DNA from: Synechococcus sp. ATX 2A4
GTDB taxonomy: Bacteria > Cyanobacteriota > Cyanobacteriia > PCC-6307 > Cyanobiaceae
Reading direction: 5' to 3'
Assembly: GCF_024346375.1 (NCBI RefSeq)
Contig: NZ_JAGQCV010000006.1
Coordinates: forward strand, 62,001-126,000
Length of the DNA: 64,000 nucleotides
Part shown: positions 27,400-35,047 of the stretch, one piece after another
How positions within the stretch are numbered: the stretch's first letter is position 1
Layout of the letters: each line of letters opens with the position of its first letter
Notes under the pieces: model-generated
Told to the model about the DNA's origin: nothing
The model's database searches: none
The model's input: the letters and a program-made list of their open reading frames with translations, nothing else
Program-made: the position numbers and the translations under genes

Positions 27400-28864
27400 G
27401 GGAGGGCACCCGCTGGGAGGACGGCACGGGCAGTGAGCGGGCCACCACGGCGGCCAGCCGCTCCAGGTGTTCGCTCTGGGTGTGGGGGTTGCCCAGCACT
27501 GCTTTGAGGTGATGGTGGCCCTGGTGCAGCGGCCGGGACAGCATCAGCTCCTCCGCCAGCAGCGTGGCGCGGCACTGCTGCGACCACTGGACGCAGGCCT
27601 CGGCATCGGCGCCGCTGGGCCGGAAGGCCAGCAGGTGCAAGGGCCCCCCCACCAGGGTGAGGGCGCCGGCCGGGGCTGCGGTGAGCAGCAGCTGCTCCAG
27701 TTGCTGGCGGCGGGCGATCGCCTCGCCCACCAGCTGGTCGATCCCTTCCAGCCCGAGCTGGCGCAGGCCAAGCCAGAGCTTGAGGATTTCGGCGCTACGG
27801 CTTCCCTGCAGCCCGCACTCGCCGCCGTGGGCGCCACCCCAGCTGGGCTCCATGTAAGGCAGGCCGGTGCCAAAGGTCTGCTGCAGGGCGTCCGGCTGGG
27901 CCAGCAGCAGCAGCGAGGAGGTTTTGGTGATGCCCAGCAGCTTCTGGGGGTTCAAGGTGACCGAATCGGCCCGGCCCAGCCCTGCCACGCCGCCACGGTG
28001 CACGGCGCTGAGCCCGAGCACGCCGCCGATCGCCCCGTCCACGTGCAGCCAGAGGCCATGGCGTTTGCACAGATTGGCCAGGGGCTCCAGCGGATCCACA
28101 GCGCCGCGCACCGTGGTGCCGGCGGTGGCCACCACAGCCAGCACGGGCCGGCCGGCCCGGCGCAGCTCAGCGAGCGCCTCCTCCAGCTGCGCCGGATCCA
28201 GCCGCCCTGCCGCATCGGTGGGCAGCCTCAGCAAGGCCTCGGGCGGCAGCCCCATCACCAGCACCGCCTTATCAAGCGACACATGGGCGTCAGTGCTGGT
28301 CAGCACCACCGCATCTGCGCGGTGCTGAAGGCCGCGGCTCTGGCGGGCCGTGACCAGCGCCATCAGGTTGCTGAGGCTGCCGCCGCTGGCAGGGATGCCC
28401 CCGGCGGCGTCTCCTAGCCCGAGGCGACGGGCCAGCCAACCGCACAGGCCCCGCTCCAGGCGGCTGAGCGACGGGGACAGCTCTTCGGAGAGCAGGTTGT
28501 TGTTCAGGCCGGCGCAGACCAGATCCCCCACCAGCGAAGCGGTGAGCGGCGGCGGGTCGAGATGGGCCAGGGCTCCGGGATGGTTGGGGTTGTAGGCCCC
28601 ATCCATCAGTACCTGCAGATCGGCCAGCAGGGTGGTGCCATCCAGGCCGCGGCGGCGGGGTTCCAGTTCCGGCAGCAGGCTCAGACCGGGGAGCGGCGGG
28701 CGGCTGGTGGCGGTGCCGAGCCACTGGCAGAGTTGCTGCACCGCCCCGGTGAGAAACGCTTCCAGCAGCGGGTCGGCCTGGCCTGGCGTCGCGAACGGCA
28801 ATGGCTCAATCGCCTTGTGCAGGTGTGGCGTGACGGCCAACTGTGGTGCTGGAAGGGGGTTCAT
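27392..28864 (-). CDS. PLP-dependent group II amino acid decarboxylase
   Basis: Group II (DDC/GAD-like) decarboxylase. The N-terminal HLDPPPLTASLVGD and NLLSEELSPSLSRLE, the PLP-site AGTTVRGAVDPLEPL, HVDGAIGG (the Asp that contacts the PLP ring), and a Schiff-base Lys probably in NPQKLLGITKTSSLLLL are visible. That last block differs from the usual HKW motif. The length, 490 residues, suits L-2,4-diaminobutyrate, aromatic-amino-acid or glutamate decarboxylases; the substrate is not decided. The ATG at 28862-28864 (MNPLPAPQLAV) is used, with 17 further upstream codons rejected. It is back to back with tadA. Confidence 0.85.
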   Translation of the reverse strand: MNPLPAPQLAVTPHLHKAIEPLPFATPGQADPLLEAFLTGAVQQLCQWLGTATSRPPLPGLSLLPELEPRRRGLDGTTLLADLQVLMDGAYNPNHPGALAHLDPPPLTASLVGDLVCAGLNNNLLSEELSPSLSRLERGLCGWLARRLGLGDAAGGIPASGGSLSNLMALVTARQSRGLQHRADAVVLTSTDAHVSLDKAVLVMGLPPEALLRLPTDAAGRLDPAQLEEALAELRRAGRPVLAVVATAGTTVRGAVDPLEPLANLCKRHGLWLHVDGAIGGVLGLSAVHRGGVAGLGRADSVTLNPQKLLGITKTSSLLLLAQPDALQQTFGTGLPYMEPSWGGAHGGECGLQGSRSAEILKLWLGLRQLGLEGIDQLVGEAIARRQQLEQLLLTAAPAGALTLVGGPLHLLAFRPSGADAEACVQWSQQCRATLLAEELMLSRPLHQGHHHLKAVLGNPHTQSEHLERLAAVVARSLPVPSSQRVPSHG

Positions 28865-28932
28865 TCTCCCTTGTCGTCCCTCAACATGGAGGCACTGGCA
28901 CGCTGGGTGCCCCACCGGGCCGCCGCAGCGCT

Positions 28933-29463
28933 GTGCTGAACCCCCCGCCCATTCCTGCCGCGCAGCTGCGTCTTTGGATGGAGCGGTTGCTGCGCCAGGC
29001 CCGCCGCGCCGGTGACAGGGGAGAGATCCCAGTGGCGGCTGTGGTTCTCGATGCGCAAGGGCGCTGCCTCGGCTGGGGCAGCAACCGGCGCCAACTGGAT
29101 CACGATCCGCTCGGCCATGCCGAGCTCGTGGCGTTGAGCCAGGCCGCGGCCCTGCGCGGCAGCTGGCGCTTCAACGACTGCAGCTTGATCGTGACGCTCG
29201 AACCCTGCCCGATGTGCGCCGGCGCCCTGGTGCAGGCCCGCATGGGGCGGGTGCTCTTCGCCGCCGCGGACGCCAAGCGTGGGGCCTTGGGCGGCACCTT
29301 GGACCTGGCCCGCCACCCGAGCGCGCACCACCATATGGAGGTGGAGGGCGGCTTGCTGGCCGAGCAGGCCAGCCGGCTGCTAGCGGACTGGTTCAGGCAG
29401 CGGCGGCAGCGACAGCCGTGCGACCCGACTGGAACGACGGCAGCTCCGTCTCCAGCAGATTGA
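28933..29463 (+). CDS. tadA: tRNA-specific adenosine deaminase (A34 to I34)
   Basis: Makes inosine at the wobble position of tRNA-Arg(ACG). The zinc-deaminase motifs GHAELVAL (His62, Glu64) and TLEPCPMCAGAL (Cys92, Cys95) are intact, as is the ARMGRVLFAAADAKRGALGG stretch typical of TadA. GTG at 28933 gives 176 residues; the ATG at 28978 is an alternative. The C-terminus is a Gln/Arg-rich tail that overlaps the aminotransferase gene by 71 bases. Confidence 0.93.
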   Translation: MLNPPPIPAAQLRLWMERLLRQARRAGDRGEIPVAAVVLDAQGRCLGWGSNRRQLDHDPLGHAELVALSQAAALRGSWRFNDCSLIVTLEPCPMCAGALVQARMGRVLFAAADAKRGALGGTLDLARHPSAHHHMEVEGGLLAEQASRLLADWFRQRRQRQPCDPTGTTAAPSPAD

Positions 29464-30589
29464 GCAGCAGATCGACGTTTTCGGCGCGGCTGTTGTAGCC
29501 CATCAGGCCGATGCGCCACACCGAGCCGGCCAGGGCGCCGAGCCCGCCTCCCACTTCGATGCCGTGGCGGTTGAGCAGATGCAGGCTGAAGGCCTTGCCA
29601 TCCACGCCTTCGGGGATGCGCACCGTGGTGAGGGTGGGCAGCCGCAGCGGTTCCGGCACATGCAGCTCAAGGCCGAGGCGCTCCAGCCCGTTCCACAGAC
29701 GCTCGGCGTTGCTGCGGTGGCGGGCCCAGGCGTGCTCCAGCCCTTCCTCGGCCAGCAGGCGCAACGCTTCGCGCATGCCGAAGTTCATGTTCACCGGGGC
29801 CGTGTGGTGGTACACGCGGTTGCTGCCCCAGTACTGGTTGAGCAGCGAGACATCCAGGTACCAGTTGGGCACCTTGCCGCTGCGGGCCGCCAACTTGGTT
29901 TCGGCCCGAGGGCCCATCGTGAATGGACCAAGGCCGGGGGGGCAGCTCAACCCCTTCTGGCTGCAGCTGTAGGCGAGATCCACGCCCCAGGCGTCGAGAT
30001 GCACCGGCAAAGCACCGAGCGAGGTGACCGTATCCAGCAGCAGGAGGCAATCGTGGCGGCGGCAGAGATCGCCGATGCCTTCCATCGGCTGGCATACGCC
30101 GGTGGAGGTTTCGGCATGCACGAGCGCCAGGATCGTCGGCTGGTGCAGCTCCATGGCCGCTTCCAGCTCCTCCAGGCTGAAGGCTTCCCCCCAGGGGCGC
30201 TCGATCGTGACCACCTCGGCGCGGTAGCGCTGGGCCATATCGACGAGCCGCAGGCCGAAGTACCCCTTCACGGCTACGAGAACCTTGTCGCCCGGTTCGA
30301 TGGTGTTGGCCAGGGTGGCTTCCATGGCGGCACTGCCGGTGCCGCTCATCGGAATGGTGAGGCGGTTGTCGGTCTGCCAGGCGTACCGCAGCAGTTCCTG
30401 CACCTCGCCCATCAGCTCGATGTAGATCGGGTCGAGGTGACCGATTGGTGTACGGGCCAGCGCAGCCAGCACCGTGGGATGGGCATTGGACGGCCCTGGG
30501 CCCAGCAGCAGGCGATCGGGGGTGGCGATCGGGTCCAAGGGGAGCCGATGACGATCGTTCACCGGGAGATCGGAAGACTGTGTGACCAA
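29393..30589 (-). CDS. Alanine/serine-glyoxylate aminotransferase family protein
   Basis: Class V PLP aminotransferase of 398 residues, expected in photorespiratory glyoxylate handling. LLLGPGPSNAHPTVLAAL, MSGTGSAAMEATLAN, LLLDTVTSLGALPVHLD (PLP ring Asp) and SQKGLSCPPGL with the Schiff-base Lys are characteristic. It starts at TTG 30587-30589 (MVTQSSDLPVNDR). Its last codons encode poly-Ala and overlap tadA. Alanine and serine as donor cannot be separated by eye. Confidence 0.92.
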   Translation of the reverse strand: MVTQSSDLPVNDRHRLPLDPIATPDRLLLGPGPSNAHPTVLAALARTPIGHLDPIYIELMGEVQELLRYAWQTDNRLTIPMSGTGSAAMEATLANTIEPGDKVLVAVKGYFGLRLVDMAQRYRAEVVTIERPWGEAFSLEELEAAMELHQPTILALVHAETSTGVCQPMEGIGDLCRRHDCLLLLDTVTSLGALPVHLDAWGVDLAYSCSQKGLSCPPGLGPFTMGPRAETKLAARSGKVPNWYLDVSLLNQYWGSNRVYHHTAPVNMNFGMREALRLLAEEGLEHAWARHRSNAERLWNGLERLGLELHVPEPLRLPTLTTVRIPEGVDGKAFSLHLLNRHGIEVGGGLGALAGSVWRIGLMGYNSRAENVDLLLNLLETELPSFQSGRTAVAAAAA

Positions 30590-30669
30590 GGCCTGCGGGG
30601 CGTCAGAGAAGTGGGTTGAAGCCTACCCAGAGGCCAGAGCTGGCCTTGGGCAACCGGCTCGGGGCGGAT

Positions 30670-31188
30670 TCAGCGGCAGCGCACGTCGAGCGCGGACAGG
30701 CCACGGACCATGTGATCGAAGGGGACACGCACCAGCGGAGCCGGATCGAAACCGGCCTCAGCCAGCCGCTCCATCACCACATCGGCCAGCAGGGTGATGC
30801 TGCGCACCGTGGGGCCCGTGGGCACTCCCAGGCTCTTGTAGGTGTCGTCGAGGCCGTTCAGGACCCGTTCGTTGAGGATCGTGGCGTCGTCGGCGATCAG
30901 GGCGTAGCTGGCGTAGCGCAGGAAATAGTCCATGTCCCGCAGGCAGGCCGCCAGGCGCCGGGTGGTGTAGGCATTGCCGCCGGGCAGCAGCAGTTCGGGA
31001 TCCTGCTCGAACAGACGCCGACTGGCCTCACGCACGATGTCGGTGGCCCCTTGGTTGATGATTTCCACCGCCATCAGCCGTTGTTCGCCTTCCGCCAGGT
31101 AGGCGGAGATGCGATCGATCGCGTTCCGATCGAAATAGCGCCCCAGCTGGTCATACCGGCCGATCAGACCGGTGATGGCATCGCGCAT
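30670..31188 (-). CDS. apcF: Allophycocyanin beta-18 subunit
   Basis: Core component of the phycobilisome, in the trimer holding ApcE that passes energy to photosystem II. The sequence follows ApcF from MRDAITGLIGRYDQLGRYFD on: Asn72 (methylation site) in GGNAYTTRR and Cys82 (phycocyanobilin attachment) in AACLRDMDYFLRYAS. The ATG at 31186-31188 fits exactly; a longer frame upstream is not protein-like. It has 172 residues, family length. A promoter-like element at 31207-31227 resembles that of chlP. It is divergent from the glutamine synthetase-like gene by 211 bases. Confidence 0.95.
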   Translation of the reverse strand: MRDAITGLIGRYDQLGRYFDRNAIDRISAYLAEGEQRLMAVEIINQGATDIVREASRRLFEQDPELLLPGGNAYTTRRLAACLRDMDYFLRYASYALIADDATILNERVLNGLDDTYKSLGVPTGPTVRSITLLADVVMERLAEAGFDPAPLVRVPFDHMVRGLSALDVRCR

Positions 31189-31206
31189 GACGTTGAAATC
31201 GACGCA

Positions 31207-31227
31207 CCTGCGCTGGAAGCTAGCACT
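31207..31227 (-). promoter_or_regulatory. apcF promoter-like element shared with chlP
   Basis: The minus-strand stretch, ending 18 bases before the apcF ATG, carries TG-C-TAGCTT as an extended -10 and matches the chlP element over 21 bases with two differences. This similarity is seen directly; promoter activity is inferred. Confidence 0.5.
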
Positions 31228-31288
31228 GTGAAATGCCCAGAACCCTGTCCTGCTGAGGGATCTGCCGAATCTGACAGAAACGGTTACG

Positions 31289-31304
31289 CAGGCCGTTCGG
31301 CCTG
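31289..31304. promoter_or_regulatory. Palindrome CAGGCC-GTTC-GGCCTG between apcF and the GS-like gene
   Basis: A 6-bp perfect stem with a 4-base loop lies about 100 bases from each of the two divergent genes. It could be an operator or a leader hairpin; it is not near a stop codon, so a terminator role is unlikely. Confidence 0.4.
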
Positions 31305-31399
31305 TTTCCGTCCCGCCGGCGCCATGGGCCCCGGGGTCATGCTGGTCACAGGTTTTCCGCGAGCGTTCTTCTGCCTGCCCCTTCGCCCATGGCTCCGAC

Positions 31400-32701
31400 A
31401 TGGCTCTGAGCGTCGACGACGTCCTGCGCCGGCTGCGGGATGAGGCGATCGCACGGGTCGACCTCGGTGTCTGCGACCTGGCGGGCCGCTGGCATCACCT
31501 CACGGTGGCGGCCGAGCTGGTCCAGCCGTCCAGCTTCAGCGACGGCCTTTCCTACGTGTCCCTGCCCAACGATGGCTTCGGCGTGGGCGCAGCCCTGGCC
31601 GGGCTGGGCGGGGAGCCTGTTGCGGCAGGGGATCAGCAGGAGCTGGTGGTGGTGCCCGATGCCACCAGTGCCTGGCGTGATCCGTTTCTGCCCACCGCGC
31701 CGCTCAGCCTGTTCGGCTGGATGCGCGGCCGCTCCGCTGGCCATCCCGGTTGCGCCCGCTCGCTGGCCAGCCGCGCCACTGATGCGCTGGCCAGCTCCGG
31801 CCTGGCGGACACGGCCCTGTTCCAGGTGGCTCCGCACCTGCTGCTGCAGGGCGCCGGCGATCGCTCCGCCGGCCGGATTCCCCTGGGGGAGCACGGACCG
31901 GCCGCCGCGCTGCCGGAGCGGTCTCTGGCCTTCCGCAGGGAATTGCTCTCGATCCTGGCCACCCCGGCCCCACTCCACCCCGCAGAGCTGCTTCCCGCCG
32001 CCGATGGCCTGCTGAGGTTGGGCTACGCCGCCCACCATCTGGCCGCTTGCTGTGGGCTGTCAGCGGCCCTGGTGGCGGCGGAAAGGCCAGCGGAGTCGGC
32101 CGGTTGCCTGCCGGTGAACCAGAGCCTGCGCAAGGCCCGCCTGCCGCTGTTCTACGGCGAAGGCACCCGCGCCGATCTCTCCCAGACGGCCCGCTGGTAC
32201 ATCGGTGGTCTGTTGCAGCACGCCCCAGCGCTGCTGGCCCTCACCGGCGCCGGTGCCGGGGGCCGCTGGGGGGGCACTGGCGATGCCGCGCCATGGCGCC
32301 GGGCCTACGCGCCGGGGGTCGGCGGCACCGTGGTGGGTCTGCCGGTGGCCCGGCCCACACCGGCCAGCCAGCGGCTGGCCTACGTGGCCTTTGAGGCCGC
32401 TGCCAATCCCTACGTGGCCTGGAGCGCCCTGCTGCTGGCGGGCCTCGATGGCATCCGTCGCCAGATCGACCCCGGCGGGATCCTGGCGATCGATGCACCC
32501 CATCTGCCGAAGGTCCAGCCAGACCCATTCCCGCCGCTGCCCAGCCACCTGCATGGCGCGCTGGCGGCGCTGGCGGCGGACCACGCCTTTCTGCTGGAGG
32601 GTGATGTGTTCAGCAGCGACTGGATTGCCGGCTGGATCGAGCGGCAACGGCGTCGGGTGCGGCTCCCCTTGCCTGAGACGGAGACGTTGCGGCCATCCTG
32701 A
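31400..32701 (+). CDS. Degenerate glutamine synthetase paralogue (probable pseudoenzyme)
   Basis: 433 residues that follow GlnA (type I) over the framework: VDLGVCDLAGRWHHLTV at the start, GLADTALFQVAP, LSQTARWYIGGLLQHAPALL (260-279), AANPYVAW (334-341), LLLAGLDGIRRQIDPGG and DHAFLLEGDVFSSDWIAGWI near the end. The catalytic parts do not follow: EPEFF is APHLL (144-148), MHVHQS is LPVNQS (237-242), the NRSASIRIP arginines are lost (GVGGTVVGLP, 306-315), and RIEVR reads RLAYV (325-329). The segment with the HHEVA/GQ ligands appears shortened. It therefore probably does not make glutamine. It may regulate or assemble with GlnA; that is inference. Confidence 0.85.
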   Translation: MALSVDDVLRRLRDEAIARVDLGVCDLAGRWHHLTVAAELVQPSSFSDGLSYVSLPNDGFGVGAALAGLGGEPVAAGDQQELVVVPDATSAWRDPFLPTAPLSLFGWMRGRSAGHPGCARSLASRATDALASSGLADTALFQVAPHLLLQGAGDRSAGRIPLGEHGPAAALPERSLAFRRELLSILATPAPLHPAELLPAADGLLRLGYAAHHLAACCGLSAALVAAERPAESAGCLPVNQSLRKARLPLFYGEGTRADLSQTARWYIGGLLQHAPALLALTGAGAGGRWGGTGDAAPWRRAYAPGVGGTVVGLPVARPTPASQRLAYVAFEAAANPYVAWSALLLAGLDGIRRQIDPGGILAIDAPHLPKVQPDPFPPLPSHLHGALAALAADHAFLLEGDVFSSDWIAGWIERQRRRVRLPLPETETLRPS

Positions 32702-32734
32702 GCACGCCTTGGTTCCCTGAGCACGTCTTGGTTT
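32697..32734 (+). repeat. 19-bp tandem duplication across the GS-like gene stop codon
   Basis: CCTGAGCACGCCTTGGTTC (32697-32715) is followed at once by CCTGAGCACGTCTTGGTTT (32716-32734), 17 of 19 bases the same. The first copy contains the TGA stop of the glutamine synthetase-like gene. Confidence 0.8.
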
Positions 32735-32827
32735 CAGTTTGGCCAGGGGAAAGGAACCCTGTCGCTCGCGGCCTCCGCGGCGATCCGCTGGAATGAGGCG
32801 AGTGTGAAGGGATGTTCCCGCGCCGCC

Positions 32828-33904
32828 ATGCCCGATGCCGTGAGCAAGCTCGCGTACCAGACGCTTCAGCAGGGCAAGAGCCTGGTGGGGTTGGCGCACA
32901 AGGAGCTGAGCACCCGCCTGGGTCAGCTGCTGGCCGCCGACGGCGGCCCCAAGACCGTGCCGGTGCCGCCGGAGATGCTCAACCAGCTGCGCGCTTCGAT
33001 GGACCGGCTGCTGGAACTCGACTGGCAGGAAGCCGAGCGGGGGGTGTATCCGGCCTCGCTTCTGTTCGATGCCCCCTGGCTCGACTGGGCCACCCGCTAT
33101 CCGCTGGTGTGGCTCGACCTGCCGAACATCTGGAGCCGCCGCAGCCAACGCAACGTCCGTGATCTGCCGCGTGACGTGGAGCCTGATAATTACCCGGGCT
33201 ACTACCTGCAGAACTTCCACCACCAGACCGACGGCTACCTCAGCGACCACTCCGCCGCGCTCTACGACCTGCAGGTGGAAATCCTGTTCAACGGCACCGC
33301 CGATCCGATGCGTCGCCGTTTGCTGGCGCCCCTGCAGCGAGGACTGCGCGCCTTCGCCGATCGCCGCCCGGGTCAGCTGCGGGTGCTCGATGTGGCCGCC
33401 GGCACGGGCCGCACTCTGCGCCAGCTGCGCGGGGCCCTGCCCGGCGTGCAGCTGGTGGGTCTCGATCTCTCGGCGGCCTACCTGCGCGAGGCCAACCGCT
33501 GCTTGAGCCAGCTGCCGGGCGAGCTGCCCCAGCTGGTGCAGGGCAATGCCGAGTCGCTTCCGTTTGCCGATCGCTCCTTTCAGGCCGCCACCTGCGTGTT
33601 CCTGCTGCATGAACTCCCTGCCGAGGCACGCCAAAACGTGATCAACGCCTGCTTCAAAGTGCTGGAGCCGGGCGGGGTGCTGTTGCTGGCCGACTCGATT
33701 CAGCTGGCCGATTCGCCCCAGTTCTCTGCGGCCATGGAGAACTTCCGTCGCGTGTTCCATGAGCCCTATTACCGGGATTACGTGGGCGACGACATCGAGG
33801 CCCGTCTGCACCAGGCCGGCTTCGAGGCGGTTTCGGCCCAGACGCACTTCATGACCCGGGTCTGGTGCGCCACTCGCCCCCGCGATGCCGCGGTGCCGGT
33901 CTGA
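32828..33904 (+). CDS. SAM-dependent methyltransferase, class I
   Basis: 358 residues. An N-terminal helical part of about 150 residues with WLDWATRYPLVWLDLPNIWS and NFHHQTDGYLSDHSAALYD precedes a class I Rossmann methyltransferase: RVLDVAAGTGRTL (motif I), QLVGLDLSAAYL, GNAESLPFADRSFQAATCVF and LEPGGVLLLADS. The second half resembles ubiquinone/menaquinone-type enzymes; the conserved N-terminal part in cyanobacterial homologues is of unknown use. ATG at 32828 is chosen because MPDAVSKLAYQTLQQG begins the helical part. The substrate is unknown. Confidence 0.85.
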   Translation: MPDAVSKLAYQTLQQGKSLVGLAHKELSTRLGQLLAADGGPKTVPVPPEMLNQLRASMDRLLELDWQEAERGVYPASLLFDAPWLDWATRYPLVWLDLPNIWSRRSQRNVRDLPRDVEPDNYPGYYLQNFHHQTDGYLSDHSAALYDLQVEILFNGTADPMRRRLLAPLQRGLRAFADRRPGQLRVLDVAAGTGRTLRQLRGALPGVQLVGLDLSAAYLREANRCLSQLPGELPQLVQGNAESLPFADRSFQAATCVFLLHELPAEARQNVINACFKVLEPGGVLLLADSIQLADSPQFSAAMENFRRVFHEPYYRDYVGDDIEARLHQAGFEAVSAQTHFMTRVWCATRPRDAAVPV

Positions 33905-33923
33905 GGCGGCCTGTTGCCGTTGC

Positions 33924-34211
33924 TCAACGCTTCAGCCACAGCGCCAGCAGCATTCCGGCTCCGCCCCAGCGCAGGGCTTTCCACACCACTTCCTCCTGCC
34001 AGCGCGAGGTGCGCAGCGCCTTGGGCAGTGGGTCGAGCAAGCGCTGTCCCAGTTCGAGGCGCTGACGCAGGCGCCGGGCGCCGCTGCTGCTGTCGTCCGG
34101 CTTGAGCCGCTCGGCCCGGGCGGCCACCGCCAACATGCGCGAGAGGCTGTGCAACCAGCCCCCCGCCTGGCGACTGGAGGGACGGCTGGGAGGGGTCAAA
34201 CCGCTGCTCAT
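33924..34211 (-). CDS. Small protein with a C-terminal membrane segment
   Basis: 95 residues from the ATG at 34209-34211: MSSGLTPPSRPSSRQAGGWL, then a helical basic middle (LRQRLELGQRLLDPLPKAL), then a hydrophobic stretch (ALRWGGAGMLLALWL) with a basic end. I recognise no family. It converges with the methyltransferase (19 bases apart) and is divergent from the next small gene, so it has room for little promoter of its own. Frame use and a sensible membrane anchor are the only support. Confidence 0.6.
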   Translation of the reverse strand: MSSGLTPPSRPSSRQAGGWLHSLSRMLAVAARAERLKPDDSSSGARRLRQRLELGQRLLDPLPKALRTSRWQEEVVWKALRWGGAGMLLALWLKR

Positions 34212-34253
34212 GCCGCCAGGATGGATCCCCGTCCTTGGTTTCGTCCAGTGCCG

Positions 34254-34595
34254 ATGCCCTCCGGCAGCCCTGCCCTCTCCTCTGGCCCCTCCTCCAGCAC
34301 CGATTCTGCGGTCGGCTGGCCGCTGGGCAGCCGCGAGCTGGCTGAGCAGCTGCAGCGTCTGCTCGTGATCGACGGCCGCGACTGGCACGCGCTCAAGGGC
34401 CAGAAGCCCAGGCGCGCGGCCGAGCAGATCGCCTCAGCTCTGGTGCATCTGCTGAGTGATGCCAGCCCAGCCCACCGCCGCGATCCTGCCGGCCATGCGG
34501 AGGCAATCGCCTTGCTGGAGCACGGCCTTGGCTGGCTGAAAGGGGAGCGGAGCGACCCCGGCTGCCCGAGCCACGGCCCCGGCTCCCGCCAGTGA
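34254..34595 (+). CDS. Conserved small cyanobacterial protein (DUF6439-like)
   Basis: 113 residues. The ordered core SRELAEQLQRLLVIDGRDWH, ALKGQKPRRAAEQIASALVH and HAEAIALLEHGLGWLKGE resembles a short helical protein family seen across cyanobacteria; the family number is from memory and unchecked. The ATG at 34254 is used; the in-frame ATG at 34221 would add 11 residues. It converges with the RsbW-like gene, with four bases between their stops. Confidence 0.65.
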   Translation: MPSGSPALSSGPSSSTDSAVGWPLGSRELAEQLQRLLVIDGRDWHALKGQKPRRAAEQIASALVHLLSDASPAHRRDPAGHAEAIALLEHGLGWLKGERSDPGCPSHGPGSRQ

Positions 34596-34599
34596 GCGA

Positions 34600-35019
34600 T
34601 TAGCCGCGTTCAGGGCGCAGCTGCACCGCCAGCTGAAGGCGGTTGCCCCGCTCGCTCCAGCGCACGTCGTCGAAGCAGTGATGGATGAGGAAGAAGCCGC
34701 GGCCGCAACAGCAGCCGGGTTCCTCCGCAAGGGCGCTGCTGCGGCGCGCCGTCGGCACCCCTTCACCTTCATCCTGGATCTGCCAGATCATCCAGCGCGG
34801 GGTCTGGATGCGGCGGATGCGCAGGCACTTGCCCGGATCGCCGCCATTGCCATGGCGGACGGCGTTCACCAGTGCCTCCTGCAGGCCCAGCTGCAGCTGG
34901 GCCAGGTTGTGGGCCCTTCGCATCGGCTCCAGCAGCAGCTCCATGAGCGGCGCCAACTGAAGGGTGGAAGGGGTGATGAAATCTGTCCAGCGCAGGGATG
35001 GGACCAAGGGCCGGGGCAT
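34600..35019 (-). CDS. RsbW/SpoIIAB-like anti-sigma factor kinase
   Basis: 139 residues with the GHKL ATPase pattern of serine kinases that act on anti-sigma antagonists: QLGLQEALVNAVRHGNGGDP (N box), QIQDEGEGVP (G1 box) and CCCGRGFFLIHHCFDDVRW (G2 box). The Cys triplet ahead of the G2 box is unusual. There is no sigma factor, antagonist or phosphatase gene next to it, so its partner must be encoded elsewhere. It follows the GUN4 gene on the same strand after 28 bases. Confidence 0.85.
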   Translation of the reverse strand: MPRPLVPSLRWTDFITPSTLQLAPLMELLLEPMRRAHNLAQLQLGLQEALVNAVRHGNGGDPGKCLRIRRIQTPRWMIWQIQDEGEGVPTARRSSALAEEPGCCCGRGFFLIHHCFDDVRWSERGNRLQLAVQLRPERG

Positions 35020-35047
35020 CGACTGCGCGTTCCGCTCAGGATTGACC

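Noticed and set aside
31281-31310. NtcA box (GTA-N8-TAC) near the GS-like gene
   Set aside because: Only GTA-N8-TGT is seen; without the right half-site and spacing it cannot be supported.
31189-31399. N-terminal extension of ApcF or a small RNA gene in the gap before the GS-like gene
   Set aside because: The extension is not like any phycobiliprotein and would cover the shared promoter element; no convincing RNA structure was seen other than a short palindrome.
32060-33847. Open frame of 595 codons opposite the GS-like and methyltransferase genes
   Set aside because: It crosses two clear genes and their intergenic repeat and has no motif.
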